In this document: positions 1 through 11,500 of the stretch, piece by piece
Layout: every line of letters begins with the position of its first letter
Position numbering within the stretch: the first letter of the stretch is position 1
Source of the DNA: Arbacia lixula
Taxonomy: Eukaryota > Echinodermata > Echinoidea > Arbacioida > Arbaciidae
DNA: 64,000 nucleotides
Assembly (NCBI GenBank): GCA_963669155.1
Contig: OZ022586.1
Location: 6,704,634 to 6,768,633, forward strand
Reading direction: 5' to 3'
Translations under genes and position numbers: made by a program
The notes under the pieces: generated by a model
Database searches by the model: none
Seen by the model: the letters and a program-made list of their open reading frames with translations, nothing else
Told to the model about the DNA's origin: nothing

Positions 1-494
1 CAAAATACCAAGGCAAACCTCGGGTATGACAACGTGACTTAACACGTTGTTCCGCCGCGGATCGAATCAGCCCAGACACCAACCAGACCACCACGAGTAG
101 GCCAATAATTATCACCGTGTTACCCGGAATCTTATTTATGAGCGACCCTAGATCTAATTTGGTGAGGAGAAGGGAGCTGGGACAATGTTTCTGATTTGCA
201 AGGCTGCGCTTTGGACAAACAAGTTTGTTAGGACAATGTGATGAGTGTGCTTCCTCCTCCAGGGTTTCACACCTTTCATCGACTTCTGTGGACGAGTGGC
301 GAGAGACGGCACTGAGGGAGTAGTAGTGGAGTAGTGAGGAGTAGTGAGGAGTAGTGAGGAGTAGTGAGAAGTAGAGAGTGTCTGGAACACAGACTAGGTG
401 GGGTTTGTCTGCAGGCATAAACTTTATTCTAACATTTAAAAAAAAAGTGCCTGAAAATAAGGCTACAGATTGACTTCCTACTCCTATCCTTATC

Positions 495-546
495 TGTGTG
501 TGCGTGCATGTGTGTGTGTGTGCATGTGTGTGTGTGTGTTCATGCA

Positions 547-583
<37 letters not shown>

Positions 584-592
584 ACGCGCGTG
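495..592. repeat. (GT)n microsatellite
   Basis: GTGTGT runs with TGCATG interruptions, longest pure run about 553-581. Intron 9. Confidence 0.9.
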
Positions 593-1304
593 TGGCATGT
601 AGAAACATAAACAAGATCTAAGACTCACTGACTAACAATGGTTTGCGTTCTGATTCAGTCCCAGCCTCCCAAGACGTTCCAGAAAAGTCTGCATGTGGTA
701 GACTAGTTAGTTCTGTTATTAGGGTTTTCCCCATGCTCTCCTTTTATTTCAGACTGACTTGCTCACTGTTTAACTGTGACAGACTTGTTTTTCTTCACCT
801 GACGATATTCTACAGGTGTGGACACCTCCCCACCTACACGTGCAATCGCCTTCCCCACATGTGACCTTCTTTTCCACCCTCCCTTATCTCTTTAGCTATA
901 CACAGAAGATTATACATCGCCATGGCAACAATGCAGTCTGTAGGACATGAGTCATCCAGTCCAATCCATCCATAATGTTGGCCTAATACCCTGGATTTTG
1001 GTCTAAAATAATAAGAAAAGAAAGCCAAGTGCTATCATCACCCAAAAAATCAAATCTTTCACTAGGTCAGTATGCTAAACCGACCTTGGCCAATAGCTAG
1101 TCTGGGATTCTACACCTCTTTCAGAAATAGGGTGCTTATAGGTTATCAAAACAGTGGCCTAAGTTTTACACTGCGGACTGCTTTACAATTACTGTTATTA
1201 AGTCTCAACAAACAGACTAGTACTTTTTTCTTATTCGATGCCACATAGCGATGCATACTCGGTCTGCATGGCCAGAGATATTGTGATTCATTTGATTCCT
1301 CTTT

Positions 1305-1767
1305 GGGCGTGTTTATCATCTTTTCAGAATTTTAAACGTGTTTCCAAAGGCCTTTACGAACGCGTTTCCAAACGCGTTTAAAAAAGCGGTGCGTTTATCA
1401 ACTCAATCGCCCAAGTCGAAAACTGGCCTTGTCACTGCGCAGCTCTACTGCGCTGTTACGCGTGCACTGTAGTACAATAGTGTGCAATCGATGTGTTTTC
1501 TTGGCGTGGCGCGCATGTTTTCAGAAATCGGAAACACGTGATTTGAAGTCGTTTCAAAACAGCTTTGCGTTTATCTCGCTTCTCTAAACGCGTTTCTGGT
1601 TCAAACGTGTTTAGGATTTTTGATGATTTGCGTGTTTCAAAACAGCTTTCTGAACCCCATAATCAAAACACCTTTGCGTTTATCAACTCCCTGAAACGTG
1701 TTTTAAAAAATTTAAACGCGTTTGGAAACCTTTAATTCTACAAAAAAAAGAGTTGATAAACACGCCC
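1305..1767. mobile_element. TIR element 'GGGCGTGTTTATCA' with AAACGCGTTT words
   Basis: Ends GGGCGTGTTTATCA and TGATAAACACGCCC are complements. The interior has at least eight AAACGCGTTT or AAACGTGTTT-type palindromic words and CAAAACAGCTTT repeats. CpG is much more frequent than in the flanks. No coding potential. Intron 9. Confidence 0.8.
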
Positions 1768-2077
1768 TTTCATTTACAAGCGATACCTTCAAATGACCCT
1801 TTGACATTACCCAAACCCTGTACAGTACTCACTACCCTCTAATCCTGACCTTTATCCCTGACCATATTCCACTGCTCCCACAACAATGTCTGGACCAAAA
1901 GACTACATGTATGCATCCTTTCATCCTCACTAGTCCCTCCCACAGAAGAGAAAATACTAGTCTCAGTGTAAAGACTCATTTGTACTTGCAGCAGTGCATC
2001 AGAAAGAAACACACTGCACAGCCTGAATCCTAGGCTAGTCCAAAAGGAGAAGGTAGAATTTATGTAGAAGACATATC

Positions 2078-2240
2078 AGTGCCATTCTCATTGGGCTTAA
2101 AAAATTGCGATGTTAGAAAAATCGCTAGTTGGGGGACAATAGGGACAATTTGGCTTTTGGTACGGTTGCTAAGTAACTTTCATCAGAACGTCGCGATTAT
2201 TATAACATCACAATTTTTTAAGCCCAGTGAGAATGGCACT
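2078..2240. mobile_element. MITE 'AGTGCCATTCTC', copy 1, 3-bp target duplication
   Basis: Ends AGTGCCATTCTCATTGGGCT and its complement AGCCCAGTGAGAATGGCACT. Flanked by ATC on both sides. 163 bp, non-coding. Intron 9. Confidence 0.85.
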
Positions 2241-2639
2241 ATCATGCAACATATCTACATGGGCGGGTGTGTGGAAAATGACACATAACTAAATTAAACA
2301 CACAACTACGCAACTACAATTAATTAAAGACCATTTCATTTTCTGACCAATCCCTATTGTAATTATACACAAATTATAATTGTTTAGCCTTTCGAACCAA
2401 CAACAACCAATCATGAACAAAATAATAATTACACATTTTTGGAATGCATTGAAAACAAAAGTTTCGTTATGTGCTTTTATGTTATAATTACATGTCTTGA
2501 AATCAAAGAAATGGGTAAATGAAATCAAGATAAGCATAGTGCCTTCTTATACTACCATGGGGAAACGGCTAATGTGCTTTGAGCATACATGTACATGTTG
2601 ACTTGGATGTTGCAATGAATTCAAATAAGCTACGTAAGT

Positions 2640-3230
2640 ACTTAAAAAGAGACAAAATAATCACAATTGTGGAATAAAGAAGCAATCAAAGAACATCCAC
2701 ACTAAGAACTAAGCCACAAGAAAAAGTTATTATGCAAAAAAAAAAAAAAACTGGCTCCTGTGCACAAAAGTGACCCACAGACAAATTAAGAAAATCATAA
2801 TACGAAAGTGGAAACATAAAAAAAACACTACAGGGGAAAGTGCTTGAAGAAAAGGACATAAGCATCAAAGACAAAAATATAAACAATTGTGGGCAGAAAG
2901 AGCTATAAAGATGTCCATGTATACTTCAAAGAAACACCAAAATAAGAATCAAACACATTTGTGAGAAGAGAGAATTTCAAATAGATTATGTAATAGAGAA
3001 AACATCAAATGAGGACAAAAGGTAACATACTAAAGCAATTGTAAAAAGCAAACAACTATGAAGATGTCAATTGTACTTTAGAAGAAAACAAAATAAAGAC
3101 CAAAGACAAATAGAGAATAGTGGGCAGAGAGTATAACAAAGAGATGTAAGTTTATCGAAAAAAAACATGAAACGAGGGTCAAAGGGGCTAAACTATAAAA
3201 AAAAAAATCATGACACACTTGATCAAATCG
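2640..3230. repeat. A-rich region with diverged tandem motifs
   Basis: Loosely repeated phrases such as GCTATAAAGATGTCCATGTA, ACTATGAAGATGTCAATTGT and AACAAAGAGATGTAAGTTTA recur every ~100-150 bases with ATAGAGAATAGTGGGCAGA-like words. Probably an old degenerate tandem repeat. Intron 9. Confidence 0.5.
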
Positions 3231-4371
3231 TATACAGAACATGAGAAAACAAAAAAAATTAATGTATGAGGGAAACAACATTTGCACAATTGTACAAATA
3301 AGACACGAAACTCCCCTCTTAATGAATTGTAGTGAAGTATACTTACTGGAAGCATATGTACTTTGGACAGGAGATTTATCTTTAGGCAAGTGGACTTCTG
3401 AATATCCTTCACATGACAAAACGTGTTTGTGTGCATGGATAGACAGACAGACAGACAGATTGGATGGATGAGTTATGAATGAAGAGGCGGATAGAATACA
3501 TGATTTCAGATGGTTTGTGTTGCAAGAAGCATTGACAATTCATGGTTGAAAGTTGGAACACAGAAATCACACTTCAACTGGCCCTTAACTCATTATGCAC
3601 GATTATTACAAAGGAAGTACATGCAAATCCCATAGCGAGGCATGTGACCCAGTGCACAGTGGTTTAAATATCTAGGGCCATGTATGCACAAAAATGCTCA
3701 CTAGTACGACTTATTAAATGTAACTAACAAACAGTTATAACTTAATATGAAAGCAGCCAATGAGCTGTGACCATTTAAGTAGTTACCATGGTAATTACAA
3801 TCACTCATTAGATCATTGCATAACACAGAGGCCGCAAAGATGAGCGGATGTTACTTCTATAAAGACTGGGCCAATATATTGCCATCACTCCGCATACATG
3901 TACTGTAAACAGCAACACTGCACATCATTTTGAACCATTATATCACGTTAACATCCCTAATAATGATGACTCAATTATCTATTTTAAAGTGATGAGAATG
4001 TCTTCTATGAGATAAAGAGGGACACTTGCCTCGACTCAATGAGTAACAAATCTCATCTTAATGTCAGGAAAAAACAATCAAGGGAAATTATCAACATCCT
4101 TTCTAATCATTTCAGCATCCATCTTGAACTACAATCACTTCATAACTTATAGTGAATATGGTATTGGATGGATATTCAAACAAAAGGTAACGATCCTGCA
4201 AGCCTTTAATAAATGGTTCTTAAAGGGATTCTTAAACCAGTGGTAAGTTTTTTTCTGTAAAATAGATTGAGGTGTATGAGTGCAGCAACTCAGAGTGGGT
4301 TTTGGAGGCTTTCATTTTGGTCTCTCCTCAATAAAAATAATTAAACATTTTGATATAGCGCATCATACATA

Positions 4372-4600
4372 CACTACAGCTCAAAGGAATTGGCATAGGG
4401 GAAGGGAAAGGGAAGAAAGGGAACGAGCCGCAGTTTTAAACCGTGGTATATTTTGTCCAGTTCAGCATGAAACATAATGCTTTTTAGGCTAATGTATCAT
4501 GTTTCATGCTGAACTGGATAAGTATAACACAGTTTAAAACTGCGGCTCCTTCCCTTCTTCTCTTTCACTTTCCCTATGCCAATTCCTTTGAGCTGGAGTA
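4372..4600. mobile_element. Foldback MITE 'CTCAAAGGAATTGGCAT' family, copy 1
   Basis: A near-perfect inverted repeat of ~115 bp arms: CACTACAGCTCAAAGGAATT at the left end and its complement at the right, with purine-rich then GCCGCAGTTTTAAAC inner parts and CATGAAACATAATGC near the centre. It is flanked by TA at 4370-4371 and 4601-4602, the target duplication expected for Tc1/mariner-type elements. No transposase is present. In FAK intron 9. Confidence 0.9.
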
Positions 4601-5133
4601 TACACAGGCATAATTGCATATCTCTATGCCCTTAACAGAACATAACATTGGCAACCCCCGGACACATCACAATGTGGGTGGTCAAGTGATTCACATTTCT
4701 ATTTTAACATGAATCTGACACAATAGTGTCCAATTAGGGGTCCTAGAGTTAAATCATGGCCAGGACCTTTGTGTTATACAATCAGATCAATGGAAAGTGT
4801 AAAGGAGGAGAAGGCACAGCGCTGCCATCTTCTAGTACCTTCAACATCTAGGTACAAGTTAGCCTGGCTATTGGACATTTCTAATCACAACTGAAAAATA
4901 AAGCTCTAGTACTCTTAAGACTAATCGTTTTATCACTATCCTCGATTCTCAGTCCATGCCAGGCGAGCCAAAATGAAATGAGGAATGATTAGTCTACTGC
5001 AGCCAGACTTTATTGAATAGTTTGGAGATTAAAATGCCCAACAGCCTGGAACCCAGGCTAGGTCCAGTATGAGCACAAGGTAGCTTAAAGGGGAAGTTTA
5101 CCCTGAAATTATTTTGGTTTACATACAGTGTCG

Positions 5134-5313
5134 CCTGCGTTCAACTGCACAGCTGATCGCGAGCGTATGAGCTGATTTGATCGAGAACGCAATCAATTGC
5201 AATAAATTGCGTTCAGCTTGGCAGAGACGGCGCGTTAAAAGAGCGCGCGATCGCGCTATTTTGCACTTGATTGAGCTCATATGCACGCAATCAACTGTGC
5301 AGTTGTACGCAGT
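5134..5313. repeat. Palindrome 'CTGCGTTCAACTGCACAGCT'
   Basis: Inverted arms containing CTGCGTTCAACTGCACAGCT and CAATCAACTGTGCAGTTG, CpG-rich. It follows a single end of the AAGGGGAAGTT family at 5087 and lies 92 bases from exon 9. Confidence 0.65.
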
Positions 5314-5404
5314 CGCATCTGTACAAACTGTATTTGGACATGTATCTTCAAATGTACAGACGATATCGTCCCTGGGAGAGAGAAAATGCTGAAAAAGTGG
5401 TTAC

Positions 5405-5522
5405 CTTGCTGTGCCCGGATGATTAGTGACTGTTCTAGGTTGAGTACGAGTCTGCAGTAGCCATCGATCAGGTCGGCCATGTCTTCGGCTATCGTGGGCG
5501 AGGGCGTCGTGATGTACACCGC
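5405..5522 (-). CDS. PTK2: FAK exon 9 (end of FERM F3); last exon in window
   Basis: 118 nt, 39 codons plus one base, residues 295-333: [20 protein letters not shown] then [19 protein letters not shown]. Acceptor GAATCGTAG with an interrupted pyrimidine tract, donor AAG|GTAACC at 5404, phase 1. Matches [20 protein letters not shown] of human FAK. In human FAK the autophosphorylation site Y397 follows about 35 residues later; no exon encoding a DDYAEI-like motif was found between here and position 1. Confidence 0.93.
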
Positions 5523-8500
5523 CTACGATTCCACACGGAGGAAAACAAGTCTGGAGTCAGTACAGAGTGCATGGTACAGTAACACTTGGGCCCTGTTGCA
5601 TAAAACTTAACATTAATGGTAACTCTGCCATCAATGGTAACTACCATGGTAACATCGTGGGACAGCCAATTAAATGCAAGGTTTTCATAGAAGTTCCATT
5701 GGTAGCAAAGTTACCATCAATGGTAAGTTTTATGCAATAGGGCCCTGCTCTAGCAACCTCCTGGACAGAAAGACCACATTCTGTGCTTCCCTTGAGAAAT
5801 GATTCTCACTGAGACCTGTATTCAACCAGCTGCTCGTAATGACCACATTTCTTGACTCCACTGAGTGGTCTTTCTATACAGGTTTCACTGCATTATTCTT
5901 AAAGACAGCCCGTCCCTTTTCAGATCACCACATAACCATTGAAACATTGGCAAAACATGTAGAGAAGTGTTAGCAAGCTGTATATTCATAATTTGAAACT
6001 GATACGTAGTGTAAAATTCAAATAATGCACGTAAACAACGTCTGATTAATAGTCTTTACCTCAGGCTCTTAGCAGTTTGTGTTGAAATATCTGCTTTATT
6101 GATTAATCTGTTTATTAAATTATAAAATGCATTATGAAAAAATTGTTCTATAGAAGGAATCATCTCCAAAGTTTGATAATTACTCATAAAATTAGGATTT
6201 CACACATGCATATTAACCACATACATAGTAACAAAGACTAATACTTTTTTCGTAGTACGAAAAAAGTCGGTTTGAGATTTAACAGCTGAAATTTTTACAT
6301 ATACAGAAAGCTTCAACATGCTATATTCTTAGAAATGGTCTTGAATCACACTTTCTTCAAATCTACGATCGTGATAGACAATTTCAAATTTTAAGCTTGC
6401 AAAAGGGACAGACAATCTTTAAGGTGAGGGAAGATTACTGGACTCATGATCATGGCAAAACTCTTCCTGCCAAGGACTATCTATTAAACATGGATCAAGA
6501 AGGACAAGTGTGGGGTGAAACACTTTGTCCAAGGATGCATGCACTGGTGGGGTTTTGAACCTAGGATCTCCTGTGTAAGAGTCAAGAGGTCTTACCACTA
6601 AACCACAAAAAATGAACATGTGGTCCCTATTGTTGATTTATATTAACATCTATCAGTGGAACTCCATCAGTTCATCTGTGCAACTGCCGCCACCATTACA
6701 AACTTAAACAGGTATGTGATCATGCAAGGTTAATGACAAAAATAGATGCAGAATGTGATTTAGCCATTAAGAGTGGCCAAAAGAGTGGTTTGGGCTGAAG
6801 TACCTCATATCTGGTCACAATATAAATACTCGTCAGTGAAGCAACAGACCAAAATATGGTCTGAGCTGATCAGAGCCCCCATCTTGTAAAGAGTTGTGCT
6901 TGATCTGAACCAATCACAAGTCAATTCCCCTATCTTTAATGTATAGAATCATAATTAAAGGGGAAGTTCACCCTAAAATTATTTTGGTTTCAATAAAAAG
7001 AGATAAATGAAAGAAACATATGAGTGAAGGTTTGACGAAAATCGGTTAAAGGAAAAGAAAGTTATTTGATTTTAAAGTTTTGATTGTGTGACATCACAGG
7101 TGAGGTGCTATCCCTTATGTTGTGTACAATTTTTTTCTAAAATGTGCATTTTCTCAAATATTATATGCATCCTTTTACTTGTGCATTTGATACATTATTA
7201 GAAATAAGTTTTTACACACATACCTGTACGAAAAAAATCATTCCGTTGTCAAAAACAGAAAAAAAGCAATGTATTGACTTATTTTCTACACGTCACAAAA
7301 TCAAAACTTTAAAATCAAACAACTTTCTTTTCCTTTGACCGATTTCCGTCAAACCTTCACTCATATGTTTCTTTCATTTGTCTCTTTTTATTGAAACCAA
7401 AATAATTTCAGGGTGAGCTTCCCCTTTAATATGAATCCCATTTCTTTGTATTACAGGGCCTTGATCTACTCCAAGCTGAGCCAAACACAATACCAGTACT
7501 GTATTGTGCACTCTATCAGCAATCTATACACATCTAAATGTCAGCTTTGAAATGTTTAACATGTGAATTATGGGTTCTTTGGTCCACTCACCCAAGCTAC
7601 CATGTGTGGCTCAACATAAGACAGTACATACACCTGGGTAAAATTATATTACCTAGAACTAGAAACTTTGAAGTTTCGTTCACAAACACGCCCTAGCCTG
7701 AAAGCAGTTTTATCCTTCTTTGCTCCGATTGATGTTGTAAGGGGATACTCTGAAGATAAGTTGATGTTCTTGTGTAGGAAGTATGATTGATATGCCCTCA
7801 AGAATATGATCTGTATGATCATTTAACTTCTTCTTCTTCTTCTTTCTCCTCCTCCTCCTCCTCCTCCACATCCTCCACACATCATTGATCCTTTCTCGTC
7901 CTTTAATCCTCATCATTTTCATTCTTCCTATTCCCCAACATCTCCTTCTCTTTCCCGTATATATTCTCCCCACACAAACAAGCTTTCTTTCTACACTTTC
8001 TTCCTTTATCTCTGCCCTAATCTGACAAAAGGAAGCAACTAATAAAAGAGACTTTTCTTGTAAATGAGCAAAATGTGCCTGTCACTTGCATTGGCCTGAG
8101 TGCAACACCACGTCGTGTGAGATTGAATATCTCGCAGCAAGATGAATATTTCTTGCCCAGATTTTAGCTGTATGTGGGGAATGCTTGGTACAATCTAAGA
8201 ATACCAATAACTCAAATTTGAGTGATTTGTCACTTGCTTCCTTTTGTCAGAATAGGGCAGATCTCCTCTGCTGTCTTCCTTTTCATTTTTCCCTTTTTAT
8301 TTCGTCCAATTGATATTCCCCCAGTCATCCATTTCACTTCTCCAATGCAGGCTGTATCTACGGGGATAATACATTGGGACGGTATGTTGAATATCATGTA
8401 AATGCCCTTGTGAAATATTATCCATATCATTTATTCAACTTCCTCTTCCTCCTTTCATTTCCTCTTTTCTCTTTTATTATGTGCTCCACCTCTGCTTCCA

Positions 8501-11500
8501 TCTTCCTGTGATTCTCTTCCTCTGTCTTCTTTTGCAGTCCCTCCTTACTTACACATCTCCCTACCATCCTTTTTATCACCATTTTCCTGCTCTTCTTCTT
8601 TATCTTCTTCCTACTATTTATCATCATCATTCTCTCTTCTTCTTTTCCTTCTCTTTCTTACCCCTCACCTCCATTATCTTCCCTTTCCCTTTAAGTGTGT
8701 TCCTTTTCCTCTTCACCATCTTCCAGAACCCTCCAAAGGTAAATGCCAAATATGGAGTGCTCCAAAAACACTGAATATCATTAATTTGTTCAGTTCTCCC
8801 TCTATCCAAATGCCACCCTTTAAGTAAATACCTTATACATTTTCACACTTGCTTAATATATATACAGATGTATATTTACAATCACAAGCCATTGGACAAG
8901 GCTTGTGGGTAATCTCTCACATATATCTTTTCAACAGCCAAACAGTCACCCTACCAATAGAGGGCACTGTTTATCTTTTCAAGCCCGAAACATTTGAGTG
9001 CACACTTTGGTTGCAGCATGGACCTATTATGGATGGACTGCGCTCGGATAGACTTCCTTTGATCTATGAGGTCCGCCGCCTCATAAAAATCCAAGATATT
9101 CAGGTGTTTTAAACAACTAGCTGTATTTCTAATTAGGTAGTGCCTTCCTCTGAATAACAAAAGAAAATCTGTTTTAAGAAGTATGCCAACCGTTCAGCCT
9201 TCGCTGGGAGCTCGTTGCTGATCTTTTTACACACACTGTGAATTAGTTTTGGGGTAAGCGAAGGGAAACTTTGAAAAAATTGTAGAAAGAATTTGGTCCG
9301 TAACTTTTTCGGACACCTCCGCACACGAAATTGAGGTTGTTTCCATGAAAGATGAAACACTCAATAAACGATTTACAAGATATTTTTAAGGAAATATGAT
9401 TTGGAAATGTGTGATATGAAGGCATTTCTCTGGCATGTTTTCTACAGTATTCTCATTTTATCTCAAAAACGAAGCAACAATATAATCTGAAATTCACAGA
9501 ATCGTATCTTTATAAGATGTAATACTACTGCACATGCACTTCAGTTCATGTAGTGGTTCTGAAATCTTCTGCGCATACAGAATATATATTCCTCAAAATG
9601 CATCTACATTTTGTCATGCTTGTTTGGCGGCGGATCTCCCTCGATCAAAGAGCCAAACGCGTAAAATATTCCATTGTGACATCAATGCACACGACTGCTG
9701 TAGGAATAAATAACACTTCGTGCTGACTCCATTCCTTACACCTCTCTGGTTGCAGTAAGAGAGTGTTGCATTCATCACACATGTATCAGATAGCATGGTT
9801 AGACAATATCAACTCATCTCAAACTAAATTGCATGAATCTTTCTCGACATATTCACGACATTACAAACATGTACATGTGGTTCCTATGTTGACTCTCCGA
9901 TGAAGGCCATCTAGGTAACTACACTCCTGAACCAACCAAGACTCAAACAGTCCTCATCACACTGTTTTAACCACTGGAAAATTCTATAATTTTCATTCAA
10001 GCATTCAAAGATAGTCATGGATTGAGGCAATCCAAACGCACCAAAATCAGTCAGATTTAAACATTGAAGCTTCGACCTCAATCAGAGTCTCACTGATTGG
10101 TGATGTTTCTGGTGAGAGAACTACGATCTTTGAGCCAAGGTATGTGCAATGCATGCAACAAGATTATGGCATTGCTGGCTAGTATGATTTTTCCATGTGT
10201 GAATGTGTGAATGCACACAAGAATTAGTGAGTTACCATTTGATAAAATACATACTACAATTATCATTGCAAGTAGTATCACCAACCAAAACACAAATATA
10301 TAATTTAAAATACTTGTTGAGTGCTGTAATAAATTGAGAATATTCCTGTGTCAAATAATTGCGATGGGGACTAAATGTCACATGAAAGATTACAAAAATA
10401 AGAACGACACCAAAACAAATAACCCCATCTATACAGATTGAATGACAACAATTTAAATGTCTTCACATTAATGTTTTCCAGAATTTATACCATACCAATG
10501 ATTTATTCTACTGTTATACAAGTACTACATGTATATGGTGAAAGAATCAACATCCCAAATGTTAGACATATAATAATGCTTATATCATGCACCCAGAAAC
10601 GGCTATGACTGAGCAAAATATATTTCAGCAAGAAAAGCATGAACATTATGAAAAAAAAAATAACACTGTACATGTATCAAACCTGTTGAAATACATTGTT
10701 TGATAGATCTTTATGAAAACACTGGTAGAAAGATATCCATGTGAAGCTAAAGGCTACATTACTTGAATATACAGGAAAGTCTAACATTTATCTATTTACT
10801 GATGAAATTACTCATTGCAGCAAGCCTAACCTGTAAAAGCCATCATATAAATGAAGTTGATATTAATTCCAGCAGCAAATGTGATGTATTTTTCTCTTCT
10901 GAGAAGTTAAACAAGGTTGCACAAGCCACATGGTCTATGTGTGTGTGTTTATGATGGTGACCTGCCACTGTATACTATTTTAAGTGCATGCTATAAAAAA
11001 AAATCAACAAAATAATCAATAGTCTTGAGGGGAAAAATGCATATTAAAACGAACACAACAATAATTAAAAGGGAAAACAACCAAATTCACATAAAAAAGA
11101 GAATGCCCTAATCAATTCACAAAAGCCTTTGTGCGGTTTGTAGAGTAGAAAACAGATAATTGCAGGAAAAGAAAATGAGAAACAAGAAATTCCCTCAAAA
11201 TAGTCATATCAAGCTAATATCTCTGCTGTTGCGAATCTGGTGCAAGCGGGTGTCTTTTTATTTTTGATTCTGGCCCTTTCAGAGTACTAGCTTTGGAACA
11301 AACTGGACAATCTGGAAGAGGTTTACAGTACACCATGTGTAAAGTCCTGGAAGGACTGGGAAGAGAAGGTGGATAGGATTGGAGGTGAATTGGAAAGGTG
11401 AGAAAGTGGCGTTTTGAAAGTAGAGTATTCTTTCCAAATGAGTGTCGTCCTTAAAAGGACTGTAAACCAGAAGGAGTAAAGAGCTGATGAGTAGAGAGGT

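Noticed and set aside
280..311. Candidate FAK exon 10 on the minus strand: strong pyrimidine tract and CAG at 312-314, then codons for PSLATRPQKSMKG in the right phase and a GTGTGA donor.
   Set aside because: Resemblance to the vertebrate linker (LPSIPKLANSEKQG) is too short and weak, and the pyrimidine tract is a 10-bp tandem repeat.
6545..6612. A tRNA gene on the minus strand.
   Set aside because: Pol III boxes are present but the acceptor stem does not pair and a SINE body follows.
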